A stretch of DNA of 61,396 nucleotides, from the NCBI GenBank assembly GCA_031262225.1, contig JAISIC010000067.1, forward strand, positions 1-61,396, in the 5' to 3' direction. The notes beneath the pieces are model-generated. The model made no database searches, was not told where the DNA came from, and worked only from the letters and a program-made list of their open reading frames with translations. Below, in pieces: positions 18,271 to 26,255 of the stretch. This DNA comes from Ruminococcus sp. GTDB taxonomy: Bacteria > Bacillota > Clostridia > Oscillospirales > Ruminococcaceae. The translations under genes were made by a program, and so were the position numbers. Numbering within the stretch: position 1 is the first letter of the stretch; each line of letters starts with the position of its first letter.

Positions 18271-18699
18271 ATGAACATAGGTCTTATCGCTCATGACGCG
18301 AAAAAGGAACTTTTGGTGCAGTTTTGTATCGCTTACAGCGGTATTTTAGAGGAGCACACCCTTTGTGCCACGGCGACGACAGGCAACCTGATAATCCAAA
18401 AAACAGGGCTCACCGTCCAGACATTTCTGCCCGGTGCAGGCGGAACACAACAGATCGGGGCTATGATTTCGTGCGGAGAGATTGACCTGCTGCTCTTTTT
18501 CAGAAACCCCATATCCCGCAAGCACAACGAACCCGACGAGTCTGATATTTTAAGGCTTTGCGACTCACATAACATTCCCGTTGCAACAAATATTGCGACT
18601 GCGGAAGCTTTGATACTCGCTCTTAAACGCGGCGATCTTGACTGGCGTAAATCCCGCACCGAAAACACCTTTATCGATCTTTTCGGCATGGAAATGTAA
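18271..18699 (+). CDS. mgsA: Methylglyoxal synthase-like protein with replaced catalytic residues
   Basis: 142 aa, family length. Methylglyoxal synthase converts DHAP to methylglyoxal. Retained: AHD at 7-9 and ATTGN (phosphate grip) at 35-39. Changed relative to E. coli: catalytic Asp71 is Thr59 (GGTQQIGA instead of GGDQQ), Asp91 is Asn79 (FFRNP instead of FFWDP or FFRDP), and His98 aligns with Asn86, although His85 is beside it. Asp101 is kept as Asp89. The C-terminus IPVATNIATAEALI is typical. It may be inactive, regulatory or altered in reaction. SD GAGGGGG precedes the ATG. It heads the operon with hisS and aspS. Confidence 0.85.
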   Translation: MNIGLIAHDAKKELLVQFCIAYSGILEEHTLCATATTGNLIIQKTGLTVQTFLPGAGGTQQIGAMISCGEIDLLLFFRNPISRKHNEPDESDILRLCDSHNIPVATNIATAEALILALKRGDLDWRKSRTENTFIDLFGMEM

Positions 18700-18716
18700 A
18701 TATAACGGAGATGGCA

Positions 18717-19967
18717 ATGATACAACGACCCAAGGGAACAGAGGACATTTTCCCGGAAGAGATATACCGATGGCAGTATATTGAAAAGAAACTGCGTGGC
18801 AGAGCATCCCTTTACGGTTTTACTGAAATGCGTTTCCCGGTTTTTGAATATACCGAGCTTTTTTCGCGTTCAGTCGGCGAATCCTCCGATATTGTCGGGA
18901 AGGAAATGTATACCTTCAATGACAAGGGTGGGCGAAGCATAACCCTTCGTCCCGAAGGCACGGCAGGTGCGGTCAGGGCGGCTTTGCAGGGCGGTTTGCT
19001 TTCCGGCAACTTTCCGCTTCCCCAAAAAATATGGTATAACATTGCGGCATATCGTTATGAAAACGTCCAAAAGGGGCGTTTGCGTGAATTTCACCAGTTC
19101 GGTGCAGAGGTTTTCGGACCCGCTTCACCCTATGCAGATGCGGAGCTGATTTCATTTGCTTCGCAGATTTTCAAAGATTTTGAGCTCAAAGATATAAACC
19201 TTGAAATAAACTCCATCGGCTGCCCCGAATGCAGAAATAAATATGCCGAGGCTTTGCGTAAATATTTCGGAGAACATGACGACCTTTGCGAAACCTGCAA
19301 AACGCGTCTTAAGACTAATCCTATGCGGATTTTGGACTGCAAAAGCCCTGTCTGCAAGAAGATTGCCGAAAACGCACCTATTATTTTAGATTATATATGT
19401 GAGAATTGCAAAAATCACTTTGATATATTAAAATCAACTCTTGATTCGCTTAAAGTCGCTTATACGGTCAATCCTCGAATCGTTCGCGGGCTTGATTACT
19501 ACACAAAAACGGTGTTTGAGTTTGTCGCGGCGGGTGTCGGAACGCAGGGCACGGTTCTGGGAGGCGGCCGTTATGACGGCTTGGTTGAAGAGATCGGCGG
19601 CAAGCCGACTCCGGCTCTCGGCTTTGCGATGGGGATTGAAAGACTTCTGCTCGCTATGACAGAGCAAGGCATTGAGATTCCAAAGCCCGACGGCATAGAA
19701 TACTACATCGGCGACACAGGCGGCGAAGCTGAACATAAAAAGGCTATGGAGATAGCCGCAGGGCTTCGCAGTATCGGCAAGACCGCAGAGCTTGATATAT
19801 TCAATCGCTCGGTGAAAGCTCAAATGAAATACGCCGACAAAATCGGGGCAAAAAAAGCCTTCATAATCGGCGAAAATGAATGTGAGACAGGCGTTATAAA
19901 ACTAAAGAATATGAAAACCGGCGAAGAAACAATAACAAATATTGAGGATTTGATAAAAAATGGCTGA
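18717..19967 (+). CDS. hisS: Histidyl-tRNA synthetase
   Basis: Class II aminoacyl-tRNA synthetase, 416 aa. Start ATG 18717 is chosen because GGAG (18707-18710) lies six bases upstream; an ATG at 18711 would touch the SD. Seen: RPKGTEDIFPEE at the N-terminus, RPEGTAGAVRA (motif 2 region), FHQFGAEVFG, the histidine-specific RGLDYYTKTVFEF, and LGGGRYDGLVEEIGG with GFAMGIERL (motif 3). The C-terminal anticodon-binding domain follows. It overlaps aspS by eight bases, as is common in Bacillota. Confidence 0.97.
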   Translation: MIQRPKGTEDIFPEEIYRWQYIEKKLRGRASLYGFTEMRFPVFEYTELFSRSVGESSDIVGKEMYTFNDKGGRSITLRPEGTAGAVRAALQGGLLSGNFPLPQKIWYNIAAYRYENVQKGRLREFHQFGAEVFGPASPYADAELISFASQIFKDFELKDINLEINSIGCPECRNKYAEALRKYFGEHDDLCETCKTRLKTNPMRILDCKSPVCKKIAENAPIILDYICENCKNHFDILKSTLDSLKVAYTVNPRIVRGLDYYTKTVFEFVAAGVGTQGTVLGGGRYDGLVEEIGGKPTPALGFAMGIERLLLAMTEQGIEIPKPDGIEYYIGDTGGEAEHKKAMEIAAGLRSIGKTAELDIFNRSVKAQMKYADKIGAKKAFIIGENECETGVIKLKNMKTGEETITNIEDLIKNG

Positions 19968-21750
19968 GACAATGGGCGAAATGAAACGGACAGGCTATTG
20001 CGGCAATGCAGGGGCTGAGACTGGTGTTTTTCCGATAGGAAAAACTGTGACTGTGGGCGGCTTTGTGAAAAAATCCCGCAGGCTGGGGAATAACCTTATA
20101 TTCATCGACCTTCGCGACAGAACCGGAATAGTTCAGCTTGCTTTTGACGACGCGACACCTCGCGATGTCTTTGAGAAAGCTCTTGAAGTCCGCTCTGAAT
20201 ACGTTTTGATGGCTTCGGGCGTTATACGTGCAAGAGAAAAGGCTAATAAAGATATTCCGACGGGTGATGTTGAAATTGCCGTGACGGCTCTCAAGGTGCT
20301 TGCTAAGGCTGAAACTCCGCCCTTTGAAATAGTTGACAACAGCAACGCGGGCGAAGAACTCCGCCTCAAATACCGCTACCTTGACCTTAGGCGGTCGGAG
20401 CTTCAAAAGAATCTGCTGCTTAGAAACAAAGTAACGAAAATATGCCGCGATTATTTTTATGAAAACGGCTTTATTGAAGTTGACACCCCCTGTCTGATGA
20501 AATCGACCCCCGAAGGTGCGAGGGATTATCTTGTGCCGTCGAGAATCCATCCCGGCGAGTTTTACGCACTTCCCCAGTCGCCGCAGATATATAAACAGCT
20601 TTTGATGATTGCGGGAATGGACAGATATGTTCAGTTTGCGAAGTGTTTTCGTGATGAGGACCTTCGTGCCGACCGTCAGCCCGAATTTATGCAGATCGAC
20701 CTTGAAATGAGCTTTGCCTCTGTTGACGACATTTTAAATGTAGCGGAAGGGATGATTCGCGACCTGTTTGCGAAGGTTCTTAACGTCGAAATCCCCACGC
20801 CGTTGCCTCGTATGAGCTATACAGAGGCGATGGAGCGTTTCGGCTCGGACAAGCCCGACACACGTTTCGGCAACGAAATCACCGATGTGACAAAGCTTTT
20901 TTCAGATACAACCTTCCCTGTCTTTGCATCTGTTATCGAAAACGGCGGGGTCATAAAGGCTGTTAACATAAAGAACGCGGCGACCGTTTATACACGAAAA
21001 GAGATGGACAAACTCACCGAGTATGCTAAGGGTATCGGGGCGGGCGGTCTTCCTTATATAAGATGGGCAGAAGACGCACCGAACTGTTCTTTCGGCAAAT
21101 TTTTATCCGAAGAACAGCTGTCGGCACTCCTTTCTGCTGTTAATGCCGAAAAGGGCGACATTATCCTCTTCTCGGCAGGAAAAGCTTCCAAGGCGTTGTC
21201 GCTTTTGGGTGCTCTCCGTAATGTCACCGCCGCGAAGCTTGGGATAATTCCGGACAAGTTTAATTTTATGTGGGTTGTTGACTTCCCGTTCTTTGAGTGG
21301 AACGAGGACGCGTCCCGGTGGGACGCTATGCACCACCCCTTCACCATGCCCAAAGACGAGTGTTTACAGTACCTTGAATCGTCACCCGAAAAGGTGTTCG
21401 CGAAGGCTTTCGACCTCGTTGTAAACGGCGTTGAGCTGTCCTCCGGTTCTATCCGCATAACCGACTTTGAACTTCAACAGAAGATGTTTTCGCTCTTGGG
21501 CTTAACCCCCGAAGAAATCGAAAGCAAATTCGGCTTCTTGGTGGATGCCTATCGCTATGGTGCACCCCCTCACGGCGGCTTGGGGATTGGATTTGAGCGG
21601 CTTTTAATGATAATCACCGGAGCGGAAAGCATCCGCGATGTCATAGCTTTCCCGAAGGTGCAAAACGCCTCCGAGCTTATGAGCGGCTGTCCGTCACCCG
21701 TTGACACCGAAAGCCTTGACATTTTAGGAATCGCCGTTAAAAATGGATAA
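19960..21750 (+). CDS. aspS: Aspartyl-tRNA synthetase, bacterial type
   Basis: Class IIb synthetase, 596 aa. An N-terminal OB-fold anticodon domain (VGGFVKKSRRLGNNLIFIDLRD), then YRYLDLRR, the motif 2 region CFRDEDLRADRQPEF, a bacterial GAD insertion in the middle, and motif 3 GLGIGFERLLMI near the C-terminus. It overlaps the hisS end by eight bases. Several Met codons near the start (19960, 19972, 19981) leave the exact start unsure; 19960 has GAGG about twelve bases upstream. Whether it is discriminating or non-discriminating (Asp/Asn) cannot be told from sequence alone. Confidence 0.97.
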   Translation: MAETMGEMKRTGYCGNAGAETGVFPIGKTVTVGGFVKKSRRLGNNLIFIDLRDRTGIVQLAFDDATPRDVFEKALEVRSEYVLMASGVIRAREKANKDIPTGDVEIAVTALKVLAKAETPPFEIVDNSNAGEELRLKYRYLDLRRSELQKNLLLRNKVTKICRDYFYENGFIEVDTPCLMKSTPEGARDYLVPSRIHPGEFYALPQSPQIYKQLLMIAGMDRYVQFAKCFRDEDLRADRQPEFMQIDLEMSFASVDDILNVAEGMIRDLFAKVLNVEIPTPLPRMSYTEAMERFGSDKPDTRFGNEITDVTKLFSDTTFPVFASVIENGGVIKAVNIKNAATVYTRKEMDKLTEYAKGIGAGGLPYIRWAEDAPNCSFGKFLSEEQLSALLSAVNAEKGDIILFSAGKASKALSLLGALRNVTAAKLGIIPDKFNFMWVVDFPFFEWNEDASRWDAMHHPFTMPKDECLQYLESSPEKVFAKAFDLVVNGVELSSGSIRITDFELQQKMFSLLGLTPEEIESKFGFLVDAYRYGAPPHGGLGIGFERLLMIITGAESIRDVIAFPKVQNASELMSGCPSPVDTESLDILGIAVKNG

Positions 21751-22399
21751 CTCAATCGGTACATTAAACGAACGATCGGTTCACGCGTTTTTGAAGCTCT
21801 ATTTCGAGCCGAATCGCGACTCGCATGAGATAAAAATCGGCGGCTTTGTTGCCGATATTGTCGGTGAAAACGGGATTATAGAAATCCAGACTGGCTCGTT
21901 CGGATATCTTAAAAAGAAGCTGAAAGCGTTCCTCGAAGTCGGTCATGTCACCGTCGTCTACCCTGTTATTACCGGGACTACTGTCATAAACACCGACACC
22001 GGCAGAAAATATAAGTCGCCGCGAAAAAAGACTAAGTATAACTTCCTCTCACAAGCTTACAATATCCGCGAATTTTTGGCAGATGAGCGTTTGCACTTCG
22101 TTTTGGTGCTAATGGCTGTCTCGCAGGAAAAGAGCGGTAGCGGTAAAACCGCAAGCAAGTCTGACCGCAAACCGGAAAAAATAATAGATGAGATAACACT
22201 TGAAAGCATTCTCGACTGGCATATCTTCACCGATGAACTGCCTGAAAGCTTCAACCAAAAAGAGTTTGAGGCTAAAACGCGTGTATACGGCAGAGACGGC
22301 TGGGGCTCGCTTCAAACCTTAATCTCTGTCGGGTTAATAAGCCAAACTCACAAGGAAGGCAACACGAAGATATATAAGAAATTATGCCAAAAAATATGA
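21743..22399 (+). CDS. PD-(D/E)XK-like protein with C-terminal winged-helix-like part (DUF8091-like)
   Basis: 218 aa, function unknown. The N-terminal half has GGFVADIVGENGIIEIQT followed by LKKKL, matching the layout D-x(n)-ExQ-x(n)-K of PD-(D/E)XK nuclease folds, then VTVVYPVITGTTVIN. The C-terminal half (about 165-218) looks like a helix-turn-helix module. From memory, the family matches DUF8091. It overlaps aspS by eight bases and maf by sixteen, so it is embedded in a translation/housekeeping operon. Nuclease activity is inference. Confidence 0.72.
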   Translation: MDNSIGTLNERSVHAFLKLYFEPNRDSHEIKIGGFVADIVGENGIIEIQTGSFGYLKKKLKAFLEVGHVTVVYPVITGTTVINTDTGRKYKSPRKKTKYNFLSQAYNIREFLADERLHFVLVLMAVSQEKSGSGKTASKSDRKPEKIIDEITLESILDWHIFTDELPESFNQKEFEAKTRVYGRDGWGSLQTLISVGLISQTHKEGNTKIYKKLCQKI

Positions 22400-22947
22400 T
22401 AGTTTTAGCTTCTGCGTCGCCGAGACGTCAAGAATTACTTAAATTAATTACGGAGGACTTTAAAGTAGTCCCCGCCGACATAGACGAAACCCTGCCCGAA
22501 CATATCACTATTAATAGTGCGGCAGAATATCTTTCAGTGAAAAAGGCGTTAGCAGTTGCAGAAGATTTCCTTCACGATACTGTGATAGGCTGTGATACTA
22601 TAGTAATATGTGATAATGAAATTTTGGGCAAGCCAAGCAATGAAGATGATGCCCGACGTATGCTGATAAAGCTTTCGGGGAGGTCACATGATGTTTTCAC
22701 CGGCGTTTGCATAGCAAAAGAGGGTATGACATTAAGTTTCACCGAAGCGACAACGGTTACGTTTTTTGAATTGCCGGAAACTGCAATAATCGACTACATA
22801 AAAAGCGGCTCTCCGCTCGACAAGGCGGGAGCGTACGGGATACAGGACGACTTTATAAGGGTTTACACCGAAGGGATTGACGGAAGTTTTGACTCTGTGA
22901 TGGGTCTCCCCACGGCAAGGCTTAAAAAAATGCTTTCTAAAATCTGA
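22384..22947 (+). CDS. maf: Maf-like nucleotide pyrophosphatase
   Basis: House-cleaning dTTP/UTP (or related) pyrophosphatase, 187 aa. Seen: LASASPRRQELL at the N-terminus, CDTIV with the catalytic Asp, GKPSNEDDARRML, and the C-terminal GIDGSFDSVMGLP. The first ATG (22384) overlaps the upstream gene by sixteen bases; the Met at 22396 is an alternative start. It belongs to the mgsA-tsaB operon. The conserved motifs are intact. Confidence 0.94.
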   Translation: MPKNMIVLASASPRRQELLKLITEDFKVVPADIDETLPEHITINSAAEYLSVKKALAVAEDFLHDTVIGCDTIVICDNEILGKPSNEDDARRMLIKLSGRSHDVFTGVCIAKEGMTLSFTEATTVTFFELPETAIIDYIKSGSPLDKAGAYGIQDDFIRVYTEGIDGSFDSVMGLPTARLKKMLSKI

Positions 22948-22962
22948 AGCGAATGAAAACCT

Positions 22963-23769
22963 ATGGAAATTGAGTATTTTACCGGGATGTTAAGACGGTC
23001 CGATATCGTCGAACTATATTCTGAACTCGGCTGGTACGGGCTTTCGGGCTATACCGACGACGAGATCGAAAAGGCTGAAAAAAACAGCTTCTATTCCGTT
23101 TATGCTTATGACGGCAGAAAGCTTGTGGGGCTTGGGCGAATCGCCTCCGACGGGAAGACCGTCGCGATAATGAGCGGAATCTGTGTTCATTCCGACTATC
23201 GCAGGCACGGTATCGGCGAGGGTATCGTCACAAGGCTTGTTTATTTTTGCCAATCGGGCGAAAACGCAATTACAGTTCAGCTTTTTTGCGAAGATAAGCT
23301 CAAGAGATGGTACGAGAAATTCGGCTTTGAAAGCTACACACACGGCATGAGGAAGATTGCCCCGAATTCCGAAAACCTTGACGGAATTATGAGCGAATTT
23401 CACGAGATTTACGGGCTCGACCAGATTGTCGATCTGATCCCCGATTTTTACTGGCATTCCTTCCGTTCCTTCGGTGAGTTTCGCTTCTACGGCGGCATGA
23501 ACCCGCAGGGCGAATGTGTCCCGAACCTGCTCATGACATACTACACCGCAGGACCTGTGGCACTTTCATGCGATTTGATTTTTGATAATGTGCAGGGCTT
23601 TGAAATCAGCTGTAAAGGCCTTCGCACGCCTATTACCGACTTTTCGATAGTCAAAATTTCAAACAGCCCGAAAAAATATCGCGTAAACTCATATGATAAA
23701 GACGGCATATATTTTTTCTGTGAAAATTTCAAGGTAATCAATGTACGACAAGTCGATGATTTCTCATAG
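22963..23769 (+). CDS. GNAT acetyltransferase with C-terminal extension
   Basis: 268 aa. The N-terminal ~125 residues are a GNAT domain: VGLGRIASDGKTVAIMSGICVHSDYRRHGIGEGIV includes the acetyl-CoA motif (V-x-x-x-x-R-x-x-G-x-G), and WYEKFGFES is at its end. The last ~140 residues (IMSEFHEIYGLDQIV... to the stop) form a second, strand-rich domain that I do not recognise; it has weak similarity in pattern to beta-rich immunity-type folds. Substrate unknown. It overlaps tsaE by 29 bases. Confidence 0.8.
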   Translation: MEIEYFTGMLRRSDIVELYSELGWYGLSGYTDDEIEKAEKNSFYSVYAYDGRKLVGLGRIASDGKTVAIMSGICVHSDYRRHGIGEGIVTRLVYFCQSGENAITVQLFCEDKLKRWYEKFGFESYTHGMRKIAPNSENLDGIMSEFHEIYGLDQIVDLIPDFYWHSFRSFGEFRFYGGMNPQGECVPNLLMTYYTAGPVALSCDLIFDNVQGFEISCKGLRTPITDFSIVKISNSPKKYRVNSYDKDGIYFFCENFKVINVRQVDDFS

Positions 23770-24163
23770 CACAGATGAGACCGAAAATGAAGCCGTCTGT
23801 TTTGCAGGTGAGCTTGAAAAGGGCGATATTATCGCCTTTTTCGGCGGGCTCGGTGCAGGGAAAACCGCTTTCATTCGCGGGCTTGCCAAGGGGTTGGGAT
23901 CTTCAGGCTTCGTCACCTCCCCGACCTTCACAATCTGCAACGAATATGACGGCTCGCCCTCCCTCATTCATTTTGATATGTATCGCATTAAAACTGAGGC
24001 GGATCTTGAAAGCATCGGTTTTTATGATTATCTTGAAAAGAACGCGATTATCGCGATTGAATGGTTTGAGAATATCTCCGGCTACAATATAACTCCGACT
24101 GTGACGGTCGATATTGAGACTATTGACGAGAATACGCGAAAAATAAATATAAAGAAAACTTAA
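23741..24163 (+). CDS. tsaE: tRNA threonylcarbamoyladenosine biosynthesis ATPase TsaE
   Basis: Small P-loop ATPase needed for t6A37 tRNA modification, working with TsaB and TsaD. 140 aa. Walker A GGLGAGKT is at residues 35-42, followed by TSPTFTICNEYDG and HFDMYRI. Start ATG 23741 has AAGG six bases upstream; it overlaps the GNAT gene by 29 bases. tsaB follows after five bases. TsaD and RimI, the usual partners, are not in the window. Confidence 0.95.
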   Translation: MYDKSMISHSTDETENEAVCFAGELEKGDIIAFFGGLGAGKTAFIRGLAKGLGSSGFVTSPTFTICNEYDGSPSLIHFDMYRIKTEADLESIGFYDYLEKNAIIAIEWFENISGYNITPTVTVDIETIDENTRKINIKKT

Positions 24164-24168
24164 AAATA

Positions 24169-24753
24169 ATGAAACTTTTAGGTATTAAAACCTCGGGAAA
24201 GATACTGTCTGCCGCCGTTTGCGAAGACGATAAAATCCTTTCCGGGATAACCTTCACGGCGAACCGCTCGCATTCTGTAGACCTTTTGCCATCTGTAAAG
24301 TCTGCTCTTGAAAGAGCGGAGCTTTCTCTGTCTGAAATAGACGGAATCGCTGTTGATGTCGGTCCGGGGTCATACACGGGGATACGAATCGGCATTGCCA
24401 CAGCAAAGGGGCTTGCGTTCCCCGACAATATCCCTGTCTGCGGCGTATCCTCCCTTGAAGCGGCGGCGGTCGGTATAAAAAAGGCAATCGTTATAAAAAA
24501 AGCAAGGGGTGAACTTGTCTATGCGGCGATATTTGCGGCGGGTGAGAGGATTAGCCCCGATTGCATCATCAATATAAACGAGTTTCGTGAGAAGATAAAA
24601 GAATACTCCGGCTTTGAAATAATTGAAGAAGAGACGGACGAATCGGCGGTTAAAATATGTCGGGTTTCGATGGGTAAGAAATTTATATCCGCCGATTTGT
24701 TGAAAGCTGCATATCTTGAACCGACTAAAGCCGAAAAAGATTTGAAATTTTAA
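24169..24753 (+). CDS. tsaB: tRNA threonylcarbamoyladenosine biosynthesis protein TsaB
   Basis: ASKHA-fold partner of TsaD in t6A synthesis. 194 aa, slightly short for the family (about 220-240 aa). Seen: KTSGKILSAAVCEDDKIL at the N-terminus, the hallmark DVGPGSYTGIRIGIATAKGLA, and a shortened C-terminal half. It lies five bases after tsaE and is the last gene of the operon. No terminator is visible after the stop. Confidence 0.93.
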   Translation: MKLLGIKTSGKILSAAVCEDDKILSGITFTANRSHSVDLLPSVKSALERAELSLSEIDGIAVDVGPGSYTGIRIGIATAKGLAFPDNIPVCGVSSLEAAAVGIKKAIVIKKARGELVYAAIFAAGERISPDCIININEFREKIKEYSGFEIIEEETDESAVKICRVSMGKKFISADLLKAAYLEPTKAEKDLKF

Positions 24754-24826
24754 TTTCTTTGACCCCTGTCACAAATACTGCACTTTTGAATAAAATGTAG
24801 TATTAAAGCGAAAGGGGTCGATTTTT

Positions 24827-25192
24827 ATGGCTTGCAGTTCATGCAGTTCATGCGGTTCATGCGGTAACTCTTGTAGCTCTTGCGGCAGCTGCGGCGGATG
24901 CAGCGGTACCGATTATTGCAACGGATGCGTTGATCCGATCTACCACGGCGTTGTTTTGGGCGAGACCTTTTACTCCCTTGCAGAGCGATATGGCACAACG
25001 GTTGAGTGTATAATCTCACAAAACCCGGGTGTTGCACCGCTCAATCTCCTTGTCGGGACAGTCCTTAAAATCTGTCGGAACTCCCACTACACAGGCTGCG
25101 GATGCAATTCGGGATGTAATTCCGGTTGTAGTTCCTGCGGTTCGGGTTGCAATTCCTGCGGGTCCGGCTGTTCGGGCTGGGTACCGTACTAA
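24827..25192 (+). CDS. Cysteine-rich LysM protein, candidate spore-coat component
   Basis: 121 aa with 20 Cys. Residues 1-35 and 90-117 are low-complexity Cys-Gly-Ser (spacings CxxC, CxxxC); between them sits one LysM domain (about 38-83) with YHGVVLGETFYSLAERYG and PLNLLVGTVLKI. There is no signal peptide, as in cytoplasm-assembled mother-cell coat proteins. SD AAAGGGG precedes the ATG, and a strong GC-rich terminator follows. sigK lies convergently next door. A role in a disulfide-cross-linked, peptidoglycan-binding coat layer is inference; a sactipeptide-type or metal-binding peptide is an alternative. Confidence 0.8.
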   Translation: MACSSCSSCGSCGNSCSSCGSCGGCSGTDYCNGCVDPIYHGVVLGETFYSLAERYGTTVECIISQNPGVAPLNLLVGTVLKICRNSHYTGCGCNSGCNSGCSSCGSGCNSCGSGCSGWVPY

Positions 25193-25253
25193 ATCCTAAA
25201 ACAGAACGTAAAAAAGACGTCAAAAAACATAAAAATATAATGTTTTTGCCGTG

Positions 25254-25279
25254 AAAAGGGGGGCTCGCCCCCCTTTTTC
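25254..25279 (+). terminator. Strong GC-rich terminator
   Basis: AAAAGGGGGG, loop CTCG, CCCCCCTTTT (25254-25277) then T. It ends the LysM gene and, on the minus strand, could also end sigK transcripts. Confidence 0.85.
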
Positions 25280-25318
25280 TATTTTAAACCGTCAAGCCAC
25301 AGGGGGCTCCCGCCCCCA
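25279..25318 (-). repeat. Duplicated copy of the sigK C-terminal coding tail
   Basis: Read on the minus strand this stretch would encode SPLWLDGLK then a stop, closely matching the real end of sigK (APWLDGLK then a stop) at 25377-25404. The two DNA copies share TTTAAACC-TC-AGCCA and lie about 98 bases apart. The upstream part includes GGGGGC/GCCCCC arms (25302-25317). It looks like a small duplicated or repeat-derived tail, not a gene. Confidence 0.6.
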
Positions 25319-25319
25319 A

Positions 25320-25345
25320 GAATTTTAACCTAAGGGTTAAAATTC
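25320..25345. repeat. 11-bp perfect inverted repeat
   Basis: GAATTTTAACC (25320-25330), loop TAAG, GGTTAAAATTC (25335-25345). It lies between the LysM terminator and sigK. No T-run; it may be part of the same repeat element as the duplicated sigK tail. Confidence 0.6.
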
Positions 25346-25376
25346 CATTGCTGAAATCCGGAGATATCCCCTTTTT

Positions 25377-26105
25377 TTACTTTAAACCATCCAGCCAAGG
25401 GGCGTTATTAAACCGCTTCAAGAGCTTTGCAAGGCATTTTTTCTCGATCCTTGATACATATGAACGCGAAATTCCGAGGGTCTCGGCGATTTCACGCTGT
25501 GTCTGCTCCCTAACGCCGCCGATACCGTACCGCCTTTGCATTATGTCGCGTTCTCTGGGTGTGAGTTCTTCCTTCATAAATATCAAAAGCTGTTTTGATT
25601 TTATGCAGATGTCAATCTCATCAACAAGGTCGCCGGGTGAAGCAAGCTTATCTTCGAGCGTCTGCTTGTTGCCGTCTTTGTCCTGCTCGATAGGTTCGTC
25701 GGTGGATGTTTCGCGTTGTTGTTTGGTCTTTTGTCGGATCTGCATCAGCATTTCATTCCCGATACATTTGGTCGCATAGGTCGCAAAGCGGGTGTTCTTT
25801 CCCGCGTTATAGGTGCTTGCCGCTTTGAGGAGTGCGAAATATCCGCACTCGTGAAGTATTTCCGGGTCAACATCGGAGTTATAGAATTTCTTTGCCACAA
25901 GCCCTACAAGCCTCATGTTATGCATTATTATATCGTTTCTGACATTAATGTATTCCGAATGTGACAGGCCGGGGTCGGCAAGCTTGGCAAAAGCTTCCGC
26001 CTCTTCCTCCGGCTCAAAAGGCTTTGGGAATTTAACGTTATTTTCAATGTGAAGTGCGAAAAGAAGTATGTTTTTTAAAACATATTCAAACAGAGCTACA
26101 AACAT
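25377..26105 (-). CDS. sigK: RNA polymerase sporulation sigma factor, sigma-K type
   Basis: Sigma-70 family factor, 242 aa, of the SigE/SigK branch. The N-terminus MFVALFEYVLKNILLFALHI resembles the membrane-binding pro-sequence of SigK, followed by FPKPFEPEEE. Region 2 has LHECGYFALLKAASTYNAG and RFATYATKCIGNEMLMQIR; region 4 has TQREIAETLGISRSYVSRIEKK. Start ATG 26105 is chosen because GGGGG lies five bases upstream. There is no skin-element interruption; the gene is intact. The C-terminus LKRFNNAPWLDGLK is unusual and partly duplicated downstream. It implies late mother-cell sporulation control (family knowledge). Confidence 0.88.
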   Translation of the reverse strand: MFVALFEYVLKNILLFALHIENNVKFPKPFEPEEEAEAFAKLADPGLSHSEYINVRNDIIMHNMRLVGLVAKKFYNSDVDPEILHECGYFALLKAASTYNAGKNTRFATYATKCIGNEMLMQIRQKTKQQRETSTDEPIEQDKDGNKQTLEDKLASPGDLVDEIDICIKSKQLLIFMKEELTPRERDIMQRRYGIGGVREQTQREIAETLGISRSYVSRIEKKCLAKLLKRFNNAPWLDGLK

Positions 26106-26209
26106 AGATACCCCCAATAGTTTTACTTATTAAGGATATGCAGTTGTAGCTTTGTCCTATGTGTTGTCGGCGCTCCTTCGTCGCCCCTATCGGGAAAATT
26201 TATTTTTTT

Positions 26210-26249
26210 AACATAAATTAAAAACAGACCACCCGTGATGGTCTGTTTT
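26210..26249 (-). terminator. Terminator of the cyclophilin/DGC unit
   Basis: Perfect 11-bp stem AAAACAGACCA / TGGTCTGTTTT (26221-26249) with loop CCCGTGA; on the minus strand it runs into a T-rich tract. Confidence 0.85.
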
Positions 26250-26255
26250 GTCGGC

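Noticed and set aside
18700-18716. T-box or riboswitch before hisS
   Set aside because: Only 17 bases separate mgsA and hisS, so there is no room for one.
24759-24826. Sigma-K-type promoter before the LysM gene
   Set aside because: AATGTAGTA near 24794-24802 partly fits CATAnnnTA, but the AC -35 is one base short of the usual spacing; not reported as a site.
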